Positions 8,708 to 17,715 of a stretch of DNA of 64,000 bases are shown here, in pieces. The stretch comes from Paenarthrobacter sp. AR 02 (GTDB taxonomy: Bacteria; Actinomycetota; Actinomycetes; Actinomycetales; Micrococcaceae). A program made the translations under genes and the position numbers. Each line of letters starts with the position of its first letter. Within the stretch, counting starts at the first letter, position 1. The notes below the pieces were generated by a model. It ran no database searches, was not told the DNA's origin, and worked only from the letters and a program-made list of their open reading frames with translations. Location of the stretch: assembly GCF_021538675.1 (NCBI RefSeq), contig NZ_JAJUKH010000010.1, positions 104,541-168,540 of the forward strand, given 5' to 3'.

Positions 8708-10074
8708 CGAGGATCTGGGCCCCTTCGCTGCTCTACTTGTAGACCGCCAGCCTTAACCATGGCAATTCCCGCGCCGATCGCGCGAGTATTTTGCGATTGA
8801 CCTTCAGAAATCCCATGAGGGGTCTGTAGGAATACAGAATTTCGAAAGTGATGATGCAACAGCACTTGATGAAGCGCGATGACGACACGGCCGGACCGAA
8901 CCAACCGAGCGAGGGGCGCTGGCAAGCAGCTTCTTTGCAGAAGATACTTGTCAGCGCGGCGTCCGCATATCGAGATCCTGAGCATGTCTCGATGTGGGAA
9001 TCCTGGCCTCATGGCTGAGTGTCTATAGAAGGGTACAAGAACGAAAATGAGCTGAAGCTGGTTATCCGGCACCCGCCAACACGAGCGCCAGGCTAAACAG
9101 CACTATTTGGCCTTCATGTTTCCGGGCCAGACACGACTCCTCCTGGCTCGGAATTCACCGTCCATGAAAGGTTGCGGGGAATGCAGCATCTGCATTCCCC
9201 GCAACCTTCTTACAGTGACACTACTCCGGACAGATTGGATGTCTGCCGCGCGCCCTCACCGGTCAAGCGAACTTGGCCCCGGGGGGACTCTATCGCGTGA
9301 TGATTCTCGTCTTGAGCCCGATGACCGCATAACGCGGTTTGCAGGGTGTAATCCTGCGCACTGTCGACAAAACCACGTACCGCTGTGCAGGTAGGTCAAG
9401 ACGGGCCTGCAAGATATTCTTTGATGCTTGAGCTCACATATCCTCGCCGGGTTGCATCCGTAGGCCGCCACCGTGGACGAAACCTGCAGCGGCGCCGTAG
9501 AGATCGTCCGAAACTGTCAGTCAACAAGGCGAGAAACATTTCCGCGGTCGCCTGCCGGCATTATGGGTGGCGCAGCAAGACAGTTGAACGAAGTTGTGAA
9601 GCCTGCGGTCTGCCTTGTCGCAGGTACTCATGCGTTCCAGAGGGCGGGAGTGGTGGAGCTGACCCTGCTCCCAGAGGGCGGGGGATGAGTCCAATGGGCA
9701 AACCAGTTCCCGTAGACCTCGTTCCTGCGGCGTAGTGTTTTATTCCAGCGGAGATTTAACGCCAGGTAGGGCACTGGATTCCGACGGCCAATGTCCGGCC
9801 AGTCATCCGGTGAGGCATACGGCCGACGATTTGAGCAAGATGCTGTCAGGTGCGCTATACCGAGGCTGTCGCCCCAGTTCCACTCCACCACAGTGTCAGT
9901 CCAGGGCTTCTGTTCGAAGAACGGACTAATCCCGAATAAGAGCCATGGTCAGCACCCTAGGCGAGGTACCGGTCACTTCCCGAAAGATGGTCCTTGAAAC
10001 GGCCCAGATATTTGCTTGTGTCCAACGAGCTCTGGAAGAGACAGTTGCGCTGTCCCTACAGCCGGCTTCGATGG
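8708..10074. other. long gene-poor stretch
   Basis: About 1.37 kb between kdhS and the DUF6167-like gene without any reading frame that shows a recognisable domain or a credible ribosome binding site. It contains a strong hairpin at 9168-9208 and a short direct repeat (CCAGAGGGCGGG near 9637 and 9672). It may be decayed DNA left by insertion or deletion events. Confidence 0.5.
9168..9208. terminator. perfect 19-bp stem hairpin
   Basis: Two perfectly complementary 19-base arms (beginning AAGGTTGCGGGG) with a CAT loop; 17 of the pairs are an uninterrupted G+C-rich core. A TTCTT stretch begins at the 3' edge on the plus strand. It is likely a transcription terminator acting on either strand, lying 460 bp beyond kdhS. 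The near-perfect symmetry is stronger than most intrinsic terminators and it could instead be a remnant of a mobile element end. Confidence 0.55.
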
Positions 10075-10311
10075 TCATAGGTCGCTTGGCACTTGGACCG
10101 CGCTACTTGCCTTAAGCGCGACGCGAAGCTCCGTGTCCCGTTCGCGCATTCCTGCGCGGACGGCGTCGGCAAAATCGTAAATTCCCTGAGTAATGCCGGC
10201 TACTGCCCGCTCTAGGCCTTCATGCCCCAATCCGGACTTTTTTTCATCCACCTTCCGAAGGGCAATGATTCCAATAGCCACACCGATTCCCATCCAAACA
10301 AGTCGTTTCAT
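10075..10311 (-). CDS. DUF6167-like small membrane-anchored protein
   Basis: A 78-residue protein with one N-terminal membrane segment (LVWMGIGVAIGIIAL). The start is supported by GGAGAG before ATG. In Arthrobacter-type chromosomes a protein of this kind usually follows a DUF948 gene between rpsD and alaS. Here it follows the DUF948 gene by 15 bp, but no rpsD or alaS is visible. Function unknown. Confidence 0.65.
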   Translation of the reverse strand: MKRLVWMGIGVAIGIIALRKVDEKKSGLGHEGLERAVAGITQGIYDFADAVRAGMRERDTELRVALKASSAVQVPSDL

Positions 10312-10326
10312 GCTTCTCTCCGGAAC

Positions 10327-10701
10327 TCAGCGGCTTCGGCGGCCGGTGGCGGGTTTGGAGTGATTCACCAAGGCCGTTCTGACACCGTGACTAAAAGCCA
10401 ATACCTTGATCAACGGTGACCCTATACTGGCAGCGACGAGAGAGGACAGGGCGGAGACGTTGGCGCTGGCGTCAGAAACGTTAGTCGCTATGGTGTCCAC
10501 CTTCTTGAGTTGGTGGTGTGTGGTGGTCACAATAGCTGTCACCTCATCCAACATCGGTGCGGTGCCGTCACTTAATGATCTGACTGCCATTCGCACCTCG
10601 TCGAGTACCTGGCCTAGCTTCATAATGGGCACCGCCAACAGCAGGACAAGGAGTGCAAAGACCCCAGCGGCAATCAGCCCGGCGATAGCACCAACAGACA
10701 T
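10327..10701 (-). CDS. DUF948 domain protein
   Basis: A 124-residue protein: an N-terminal membrane segment (AIAGLIAAGVFALLVLLLAVPI) followed by a helical region with the DUF948 pattern (KLGQVLDEVRMAVRSLSDGTAPMLDEV). The frame remains open upstream, but MSVGAIAG is the family's normal beginning. It pairs with the DUF6167-like gene as on actinobacterial chromosomes, which suggests that a chromosomal fragment was captured by the plasmid. Function unknown. Confidence 0.7.
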   Translation of the reverse strand: MSVGAIAGLIAAGVFALLVLLLAVPIMKLGQVLDEVRMAVRSLSDGTAPMLDEVTAIVTTTHHQLKKVDTIATNVSDASANVSALSSLVAASIGSPLIKVLAFSHGVRTALVNHSKPATGRRSR

Positions 10702-11051
10702 AGATTCATCTCCAACAAGATTGATGTGTGAGCACAAAGGTGCCCGCAATGACGGGGAAAGAGTGGCACTGAAAGCGCTGGCCTTGGTGCCGGCGAATCC
10801 TAAGGCAACAAGGCGAGACAGCAGCCTTTTACGCACCAAAGCCACCTGGTTAGCCTGAAACCTGATGGCAGCGTGCCACGAGAGAATCGGCCGATACTTA
10901 TGGCTCCTGCCAGACACCCGCTGGAGCAGGAGAAACAGGCGTTGGGCACCGTAGCGGCACCAAGTTATGCGAAATACCCTGTATCAAGTCCTTGAACCAA
11001 AATCCGATGACCACGAAGCCCAAGCGGGGCGACCCTTGACAATCAGAAGGC

Positions 11052-11079
11052 CACCGGCCGCCATTCCTAACGGCCGGTG
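11052..11079. terminator. hairpin downstream of 6hlno
   Basis: CACCGGCCG and CGGCCGGTG form a perfect 9-bp stem around a 10-base loop, about 175 bp beyond the 6hlno stop on the minus strand. There is no U-rich tail. It is a plausible terminator for the ndh-6hlno operon, in the style of high-G+C organisms. Confidence 0.4.
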
Positions 11080-11254
11080 ACGTTCATCAGACTCAGTGCA
11101 ACTGCTTGCTGTCGTGGTTGCAGCAGGCGCCGGCGTCAACCCGTACGCTGCAGACGGTCACCTGTATCTGGGAGGTACCGCTTGCCTTAGTAATGCTGTC
11201 TTGGGCCGAAGTCATCCGAGAGCGCCGAGGAATGCATCAGTGAGGCTGCAGGTT

Positions 11255-12532
11255 CTACGAATGCAGAATTGCGTTCACCGCGCATTCAGCGGTTTCCAGT
11301 GCGCCTTCAATATATCCGGGGAACTCTAACGAAACATCGGAACCTACGAAATGAATCCGGCCAGCGGGCTCTCCAAGTTCCTTATGCACTCGACTAAATT
11401 GTCCCACGCGCGGTGCTACCCAGGGCCCTTCGAAAAGCGGGTCTGCGATCCAGTCGTGGTAGTCGATACCCAGAACTTCAACCTCCGGCAAGTAGTAAAG
11501 CACCGCGTCCTTGACTGCGCCGATATCGGTCGGATCGAAGGATCCTGAGTCCGTGAAAGCCACCAACAGTCGTTCGCTTTCCGACACCTCGCAATAATCG
11601 TAGAGAGTGGGAAATATTCCGTCTCCGACGCATTCAATTCCTGCCTCGGCTCCACGCACGTGGATAAGAATTTTCAGACCCTGACCACCATGCCCTTCCT
11701 CGATTACTGACCTGCGCCGTTCAGGAAGTGCGGGGGTGAAAACGATCCTTCGCCAAGTGTTCATTGGAGTAGCAACAATCACGGAATGAGCCTGGAAGGC
11801 ATGCCCATCCTTGACCGTCACGTTCACTACATCGCCAGACTGGTCTATTCCGGTCACGACAGTCTGCAGTCTGATTTCAGGAATTTCTTGGCTCATTGCA
11901 TCGACAAGGTCAGCGGAACCATTGGAAAAAACTTCATCCAGCGAGAGAACAACACCTAGGATGCTGTAGTGATGCGCTGCAACAAGTTGCAGCATCCAAA
12001 GCGCGGATGCTTGGTCAGCCGGCTGTCCAAGCATGTTCCATGCCCAAGCGAGCAAGAACTGCCTAGAAACAGGGGGCAAATCGAGTTTGTCAACATACTC
12101 GTTCAGTGGGATGTCCAGGTCCTCAAGGTCCTGGTTTTCCAATCCCTTTTCCAGATCTATCCTGTGCGCATCACGCAGCAATGTGTAGGTGGCTGCTTCC
12201 ACCGCAACTGCTTCTGAGCCAGGAATAGGAAATGCCTGGTCTACTGCGGTCGGTCCAAGGCGATGCCTAAACGAGGTGAACTCGCTTGCAGCTGCAGTGG
12301 GAATTCCATACCGGTCCAATTCAGCTGCCAAACGCGGGTGGTGCTTCCGGTGAAGGTATGCTCCACCGATCTCGACCCGCAGGCCAGGTACATTCCGGGA
12401 CTCCCGGGAATACGCCCGTCCTCCCAGACGTTCACCGCCTTCAAGCAGAAGTACCTTCTTGCCGGCGTTGGTAAGATCGCGTGCTGCTTTCAGCCCGCTG
12501 AAACCCCCACCAACCACAATCGCGTCATACAA
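11255..12532 (-). CDS. 6hlno: 6-hydroxy-L-nicotine oxidase
   Basis: A 425-residue FAD-dependent amine oxidase of the monoamine oxidase family. VVGGGFSGLKAARDL near 6-20 is the dinucleotide-binding motif, with the EGGERLGGRAYS segment next to it. It oxidises 6-hydroxy-L-nicotine, which hydrolyses to 6-hydroxypseudooxynicotine and H2O2. AAGGA precedes the ATG. It is the last gene of the ndhM-ndhS-ndhL-6hlno cluster, so nicotine hydroxylation and oxidation of the L-isomer are co-expressed. Sequence and length agree with the pAO1 enzyme as I know it. Confidence 0.95.
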   Translation of the reverse strand: MYDAIVVGGGFSGLKAARDLTNAGKKVLLLEGGERLGGRAYSRESRNVPGLRVEIGGAYLHRKHHPRLAAELDRYGIPTAAASEFTSFRHRLGPTAVDQAFPIPGSEAVAVEAATYTLLRDAHRIDLEKGLENQDLEDLDIPLNEYVDKLDLPPVSRQFLLAWAWNMLGQPADQASALWMLQLVAAHHYSILGVVLSLDEVFSNGSADLVDAMSQEIPEIRLQTVVTGIDQSGDVVNVTVKDGHAFQAHSVIVATPMNTWRRIVFTPALPERRRSVIEEGHGGQGLKILIHVRGAEAGIECVGDGIFPTLYDYCEVSESERLLVAFTDSGSFDPTDIGAVKDAVLYYLPEVEVLGIDYHDWIADPLFEGPWVAPRVGQFSRVHKELGEPAGRIHFVGSDVSLEFPGYIEGALETAECAVNAILHS

Positions 12533-12599
12533 AGTTTTCCTTCTTTCAAGTTTCTAGCTCGGGCGCTTTGAGCTGCATCAAAGATGCAGGAGCAATGCG

Positions 12600-15050
12600 T
12601 TACTCCCTGTCCATAGGGCCGCGATCAAGCGCGGGTACCCCTGCCCGTTCCCATAGCTCTGACCAGTCCTGGGGGCCCTGCAGGTCAATGATGCCTTTCG
12701 TTGCACGAACAACCTTCTCCGGAGTGGCAGGGAGTTCATAGAGGACAGAACCAAACGGAGATAGCGCATCATTTACGGCGTTCAGCACCGCAGCCGGCGC
12801 CGAAATCAGACCCGACTCCCCCATGCCCTTCACCCCAGATGCTGTCATCACGGACGGTGTTTCAATGTGCCTGATTTCAAATGGCGGAGAAACATCCATA
12901 GTCGGCGTCTGGTAATCCAGGAAAGATGTCGTAGACAAGTTTCCTGCGTTGTCATAAGCCAGCTGTTCGAAGAGGCCCATACCAATTCCTTGTACGACCC
13001 CACCTCGAATTTGACCTTCAACAATTGTGGGGTTGATAATAACGCCGCAGTCCTCTACAGAATAAACCTTTTCGACTTTCACAAATCCGGTGACAGGATC
13101 CAGTTCAACAATAAGGGCATGGCCGCCGTTCGAAAACATCGGCCGGGATGTGTCCCACGCCTTCGTGAACTCCAAACCAGGTTCAAAACCGGCGGGCCAC
13201 TTGGATGAGTCCCAGTAGACTGCCATGGCCACGTCGGCGATGCTCACTCGTGATTCCGCAGCGCCTATGACGGACGCGAAGCCGTCTTCCAAAACGATAT
13301 CTTCCTCAGAAGATTCGAGCATGTTCGCAGCTACGGCCACCAGTTTCTGTCGAATGGCATAAGCTGCACGGTTGACGCACCCGCCCGCGATGACAGCCGC
13401 TCGGCTTCCAATGGTACCGCTGCCATAGGCCCCCTTAGTGGAGGTCCCCGCATCGACACTGATCGATTCAAAAGGAATACCCAACACGTCCGCCGCTACC
13501 TGAGCGAGCGTGGTTTGATGGCCCTGACCCTGTGAGTTCAATCCAGATGTTATAGTGACCGACCCGGTTGAATCCATCTTGACGGTAGCCGTGTCATGAA
13601 ATACATCCGTTGCGCCGTGAGCCTGCATCATGCCGGTGCTCTCGCCGCTACTTTCGACGAAAACGCTGATTCCCAGCCCTAGGTACTTTCCGGCTTTGCG
13701 GGCTTCATCCTGTCGCTTAAGAAAGGCCGGGTAATCGACCATTTCTTCCAACGCATCGATTACTTCAAGAAAGGATCCCTCCTCATAAACGACGCCCTGG
13801 GGATTTGTCCAGGGGAACTCCCTGACAACATTCCGTCTCCTGATTTCAAAAGGAGACACCTTCATCTTTCGCGCCAAATCATCCATGAGGGATTCTCTGG
13901 CAAGAGTTCCCGCCGTGTAACCAACGCCACGGAAGGCACCCATGGGGCACTTGTTGGTAACGGCCCCCTCGTAGACGTACTCAGCGGCCGGGATATCGTA
14001 TACACCAGTTGGCGTGACTGCGGCGGTCGCCCAGCATTCCACAGCCATGGTCTGCGGGGGCATGTGGTAGGCGCCTCCATCAACTAAGGCATGCGTACGA
14101 ACGCCGGTTATTCGTCCTTCAGCGTTGGCCGCATATTGGATCGTGACGAACTGTTCGTGGGCGTGTGAGCCCGCCAGAAGATTTTCCCGGCGATCCTCTA
14201 CCCATTTCACCGGCGTCTTCAGGTGCTTCGAGGCCAAGGGCATGAGCATTTCCTCAGGAAATACGTGCGCCTTCTGACCAAAGCCTCCACCCGTATCGGG
14301 AGAAATGACCTCACTTCGGGACTCATCGAAACCAAGAAAGAGGCTGAGGCACATTTTTACGTAATGGGGCATCTGCGTCGACACCCAAAGTTTAAGCCGG
14401 TCCTCAGTCCATTCGTAGTCCGCTAGGCACCCCCTTGTCTCCATCGGTGCGGCGGCCACCCGACCAGGGTGATACAGGGCGGAAACCACATGCTCAGCAT
14501 TGCTAAAAGCCTCATCCACGTCCCCAAAAGAAGCCCGCCCGCGAATGCCTACATTGTCGGGGCGTTCGCCATTCGCTACGGGGCCCCCTTGAATCGACTT
14601 GCGCGGGTCAAGCACTACCTCGAGGTGCTCAAGCTCAAGGCCTACAAGATCACAGGCATCTTCTGCAGCCGCTCGCGACTCGGCGACTACCAATACAACC
14701 GGTTCTCCAACGTAACGTACGACGTCCTTGGCCAAGAGCGGCATGGTCATAGCTTCGCATCCCTCAGCGGTGTACTGCGCTTCGATGCCGGCGCAGTATT
14801 GCTCAATGTCGGCGGATGTCCAGACAAGGTGAACGCCAGGCATTTCTGAGGCGGCCGACGTATCAATGCCGGTTATTTGAGCATGAGCAGCAGGGCTGCG
14901 CACGAAACAAGCATGCAGTTGGCCGTCGACGTTGATGTCGTTCAGGTACTTCCCGCGCCCGGTCAGAAGTCTTGCGTCCTCAGTTCGCGGAACTCGCTTA
15001 CCGATGACGTTTCTTGTTATGGGAGGAGAGTAATAGTGTGGGTTATCCAT
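12600..15050 (-). CDS. ndhL: nicotine dehydrogenase large Mo subunit
   Basis: An 816-residue molybdenum hydroxylase large subunit. The open frame extends about 90 codons upstream, but MDNPHYYSPP is the likely start because the extension lies inside ndhS in another frame. Motifs: GKRVPRTEDARLLTGRGKY near 20-38, PDTGGGFGQKAH near 275, GAFRGVGYTAGTL near 385, and GVKGMGESG, with the likely catalytic Glu near 745. With NdhM and NdhS it hydroxylates nicotine at C6 with water as the oxygen source. It overlaps the ndhS stop by 8 bp. It needs molybdopterin cytosine dinucleotide, which the cofactor genes in this window help to make. Confidence 0.93.
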   Translation of the reverse strand: MDNPHYYSPPITRNVIGKRVPRTEDARLLTGRGKYLNDINVDGQLHACFVRSPAAHAQITGIDTSAASEMPGVHLVWTSADIEQYCAGIEAQYTAEGCEAMTMPLLAKDVVRYVGEPVVLVVAESRAAAEDACDLVGLELEHLEVVLDPRKSIQGGPVANGERPDNVGIRGRASFGDVDEAFSNAEHVVSALYHPGRVAAAPMETRGCLADYEWTEDRLKLWVSTQMPHYVKMCLSLFLGFDESRSEVISPDTGGGFGQKAHVFPEEMLMPLASKHLKTPVKWVEDRRENLLAGSHAHEQFVTIQYAANAEGRITGVRTHALVDGGAYHMPPQTMAVECWATAAVTPTGVYDIPAAEYVYEGAVTNKCPMGAFRGVGYTAGTLARESLMDDLARKMKVSPFEIRRRNVVREFPWTNPQGVVYEEGSFLEVIDALEEMVDYPAFLKRQDEARKAGKYLGLGISVFVESSGESTGMMQAHGATDVFHDTATVKMDSTGSVTITSGLNSQGQGHQTTLAQVAADVLGIPFESISVDAGTSTKGAYGSGTIGSRAAVIAGGCVNRAAYAIRQKLVAVAANMLESSEEDIVLEDGFASVIGAAESRVSIADVAMAVYWDSSKWPAGFEPGLEFTKAWDTSRPMFSNGGHALIVELDPVTGFVKVEKVYSVEDCGVIINPTIVEGQIRGGVVQGIGMGLFEQLAYDNAGNLSTTSFLDYQTPTMDVSPPFEIRHIETPSVMTASGVKGMGESGLISAPAAVLNAVNDALSPFGSVLYELPATPEKVVRATKGIIDLQGPQDWSELWERAGVPALDRGPMDRE

Positions 15051-15540
15051 TTTTGTTTCCAATCTGGCCCGCTGCGTCCAGGACGGCCTCAACAATTGTC
15101 TGGTAGCCGGTGCAACGGCATAAGTTACCGGAAAGAGCCTCGATAACTTCCTCTTTTGTCGGGCTTGGGTTTGCCTCGAGCAACTCCGTAGCCGACATGA
15201 GGAAGCCTGCAGTGCAAAAACCGCACTGGAGGGCGTGGTGCCTTTTGAAAGCTTCCTGAAGCGGGCTGAGGGCTCCGTCCGATAGGTCCTCGACGGTCCG
15301 TATGCTCCTCCCATCGCCCTGAGCGGCAAGAGTCAGACAAGATCGTACGGCTGCCCCGTCCATGAGTATCGTGCACGCACCGCAAACCCCGTGTTCACAT
15401 CCGAGCTTAATACCCGTAAGTTTTTGGTCATTCCTCAGGTGGTCGGCCAGAGTTTCCCGCGCGTCCACTGCAACAGTGCGGCGACGTCCGTTTACTTCCA
15501 CGTCTATTTCGACGCGATCTGATGGCGATGGTGTTGTCAC
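15043..15540 (-). CDS. ndhS: nicotine dehydrogenase [2Fe-2S] small subunit
   Basis: A 165-residue double [2Fe-2S] subunit. Cys48, 53, 56 and 68 and Cys106, 109, 141 and 143 supply both clusters. It is similar to KdhS throughout, so the two enzymes probably arose by duplication of a molybdenum hydroxylase operon. Its start overlaps the ndhM stop by 4 bp and its stop overlaps the ndhL start by 8 bp. Confidence 0.94.
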   Translation of the reverse strand: MTTPSPSDRVEIDVEVNGRRRTVAVDARETLADHLRNDQKLTGIKLGCEHGVCGACTILMDGAAVRSCLTLAAQGDGRSIRTVEDLSDGALSPLQEAFKRHHALQCGFCTAGFLMSATELLEANPSPTKEEVIEALSGNLCRCTGYQTIVEAVLDAAGQIGNKNG

Positions 15541-16388
15541 GTACGTGCTCCTGCTTCAACTATGGTGCGGCGGATCAGCTCCTGCACCAGGCCATGCCGA
15601 TATTCGGCCGATCCGTGGATGTCTGAGATATACGAGAGCGATTTCGCTCCAGCTTCTGAAGCGGCTTCAGCCCTTTCCGGTGACAGTTCGGATCCGTTGA
15701 GGACGTCTTCTGCATCGGGCACTCGTTGTATTTTGCCGACAGCGCCTCCTACGGCAATCCGGACATCAGAAATTCGCGAATCCGCAGTCGATAGAACGAC
15801 TGCGACATTGGCGAGCCCATAGTCCCCGGATCGCCTGGCGAACTCCCCGTAGCCCCAGCCATTGGGCCGTGACGGTATCCAGACATCAGTGATGATCTCA
15901 TCAGCGGCCAGGCTTGTCATGTACGGACCGACGAACAAGTCATCGGCCTCAATGGTGCGACGTCCTCTTACGCTTTGGACTTCCACCATTCCGTTGAGGG
16001 CAAGCAACACGAGCGGCCATTCCCCGGCTGCATCGCCATGGGCCAAGGAACCACCCAGGGTCCCCCGATTCCTGATCTGGGGATGGGCTATGTGGCGACC
16101 AGCTGCCGCCATCATTGGCAGGTGCTTGGCAACGGCAGGCGAATTTACGATTGTTGCATGGGTGACCATAGGCCCGAAGCGGACGTAGTCTCCGACTTCT
16201 TCCAGTCTAGTCAAGCCAGGAACGTTCCCGAGGTCTATAACGACGGACGGTTGGGCTAGTCGCATAGCCATGACAGGTAAAAGACTTTGGCCTCCGGCAA
16301 TGATCTTGGAGTCCTCGTCGGTTGACAGTAGATCGCAGGCATCTTCAATAGATGCAGGTGATGCGTATCTGATAGCAGGTAGTTTCAT
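15537..16388 (-). CDS. ndhM: nicotine dehydrogenase FAD-binding medium subunit
   Basis: A 283-residue FAD subunit, first gene of the operon. KIIAGGQSLLPVMAMRL near 30-45 and IRNRGTLGGSLAHGDAAGEW near 100-120 bind FAD. GGGAGTGAAGG before the ATG gives a good ribosome binding site. The 450 bp upstream, as far as the IS481 remnant, should hold the nicotine-responsive promoter. Confidence 0.93.
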   Translation of the reverse strand: MKLPAIRYASPASIEDACDLLSTDEDSKIIAGGQSLLPVMAMRLAQPSVVIDLGNVPGLTRLEEVGDYVRFGPMVTHATIVNSPAVAKHLPMMAAAGRHIAHPQIRNRGTLGGSLAHGDAAGEWPLVLLALNGMVEVQSVRGRRTIEADDLFVGPYMTSLAADEIITDVWIPSRPNGWGYGEFARRSGDYGLANVAVVLSTADSRISDVRIAVGGAVGKIQRVPDAEDVLNGSELSPERAEAASEAGAKSLSYISDIHGSAEYRHGLVQELIRRTIVEAGART

Positions 16389-16831
16389 CCTTCACTCCCT
16401 CGAATGACCTTCATCTTCCCCTACTCGCCGGGGCTTCTTGCATGACATGGAAGAACAACTCCATCGCACCATTTGTCGAAGTGCGCATAAGGAGCACCAC
16501 GTCCGACATTCGGGGATAGACCGGGCAGAGGTGCGCAGGACAATGGTTCCATTTGAACGTCGTGAACCGTTTCATTAGGCACGTCTGGACGGGCATTCCT
16601 GGGTCCCTTGGGTTCTTTCCCGGCACAGCCTGTTAGAGCGCCGGTTAATTCACCAGCCGGAAGCCGCGGTGCGGCTTTGTCGCATGCCATTTGCGCCCGT
16701 CACCGGAGGAAGTAGCTTTCTACCCAGCACCCTCTGAGGAAGGTACGAGTACTGATACTCCTGAGGTAGACACCAAGCGAGCCTCTCTTGTTGGGCAACC
16801 ATTGGAAGTCCACAAAAAGCCCCGGCAGCAA
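16389..16831. other. region upstream of ndhM, probable promoter region
   Basis: About 440 bp without a credible gene between ndhM and the IS481 remnant. It should carry the promoter of the ndhMSL-6hlno operon. A small palindrome GAGTA-CTGA-TACTC lies near 16746. I could not assign -35 and -10 boxes with confidence. Confidence 0.4.
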
Positions 16832-17165
16832 CTAGTTGTATTGACCTGAGAGGTTGGTGACGCGGCTGGCTGGCGTCTGACCTTTGAGCGCAGTGGCGGC
16901 TCGATGGTGATTGTAGGCATGGAGCCAGTCGGGGAAAGCAGCAACCCGCTCGGCTTCTGAGCGGTAGGGGCGGATATAGGCCCATTCCTCGAGCATGGTG
17001 CGGTTCGGGTCCCTCCTTGAGGTAGCGCTTCGCCCAACGTTCAGCGGTCGGGACCGAGACCGGAAACCGCTCCGCGGCACGGCGCAGGCTCCAGCACTGA
17101 TCAACAACGCACTGCGCGAGCTGCAACCGGCCACGAGGAGTGAGGAAAGCGTTAGGGTGGGACAC
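16832..17165 (-). pseudogene. IS481-family transposase, internally deleted
   Basis: The GTG-started N-terminus (VSHPNAFLTPRGRLQLAQ, then RRAAERFPVSVPTAERWAKRYLKEG, the HTH region) runs directly into NRTMLEEWAYIRPYRSEAER and YNHHRAATALKGQTPASRV, which is the extreme C-terminus of IS481-family transposases, in a different frame. The DDE catalytic core between them, roughly 230 residues, is missing. The product cannot be active. Confidence 0.88.
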
Positions 17166-17276
17166 GAAGACCTCCGTGTGTGGAAAAGGACTCTAGACAA
17201 GCCCCACTCCACCCGGAGGTCTTCTTCATGTCACCAAACCACGCCGAGCGTCACTAACGTCCGTGGTCAATACAAC
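16836..17276 (-). mobile_element. IS481-family element remnant with both terminal repeats
   Basis: Both ends survive: GTTGTATTGACC followed by an imperfect match of a further 16 bases at 16835, and the reverse complement ending GGTCAATACAAC at 17276. Inside are the transposase fragments and an 11-bp hairpin just before the transposase start. The left flank reads ACTAG, fitting the NCTAGN target preference known for IS481, but the same bases are not repeated on the right, so flanking DNA has been rearranged. About 440 bp remain of an element usually near 1.1 kb. It could still be mobilised in trans by a complete copy. Confidence 0.82.
17166..17224 (-). promoter_or_regulatory. hairpin occluding the transposase ribosome binding site
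   Basis: GAAGACCTCCG (17166-17176) and CGGAGGTCTTC (17214-17224) form a perfect 11-bp stem. On the minus strand the arm next to the GTG start contains the GGAGG ribosome binding site. A very similar hairpin precedes the transposase at the right edge of the window. Confidence 0.6.
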
Positions 17277-17442
17277 TCCAAAGATCCACAGGCTGCCTCT
17301 TCATCAGGGCTAGGGTCCAAGTAGCTATCGACGATCCCTAACTACGGCGTCGTGCGTAAAGCAGGCCTTCAGTGGAGTTCACTCAGACAGTTACTCTCGG
17401 TAACAGCGAGGTGTCGGCCGGATGCACGAGGACAGAACCGGC

Positions 17443-17709
17443 TTATCCCCCAGCGAAGGGGGGCAGTACGTCAACCACGTCGTCCGGCCCCAGCACCGTC
17501 GCCTGGTTGCGGACGGCAACCTCATTGAGAAGGAAGCTGCACCGCGCCAGGATCCGGGGGAGCGGAGGAGTGCCAGCCGGAGGTTCCGGCCGCTGCACAG
17601 ACTGGATGGCCTCCAAAAGCCCGGCCACGGTTGTTCCCTCCGGCAGGTCGAACTTCTCTTCCTCAAGTCCCGCAGCAGCGCGAGCGGCAGCGAAGTAACG
17701 TACGTTCAT
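17443..17709 (-). CDS. moaD: molybdopterin synthase small subunit MoaD
   Basis: An 88-residue ubiquitin-like sulfur carrier. It opens MNVRYFAAARAAAG and ends DVLPPFAGG, with the C-terminal Gly-Gly that is thiocarboxylated to deliver sulfur to cyclic pyranopterin. A GGAGG at the end of moaA, nine bases before the ATG, serves as its ribosome binding site. It pairs functionally with MoaE at 20975. The region is clearly richer in G+C than the moeA-moaC-moaE block that follows. Confidence 0.92.
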   Translation of the reverse strand: MNVRYFAAARAAAGLEEEKFDLPEGTTVAGLLEAIQSVQRPEPPAGTPPLPRILARCSFLLNEVAVRNQATVLGPDDVVDVLPPFAGG

Positions 17710-17715
17710 AACAGG

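Noticed and set aside
15051..15329. An upstream extension of about 90 codons to ndhL
   Set aside because: It lies within ndhS in a different frame and carries no molybdenum hydroxylase homology.
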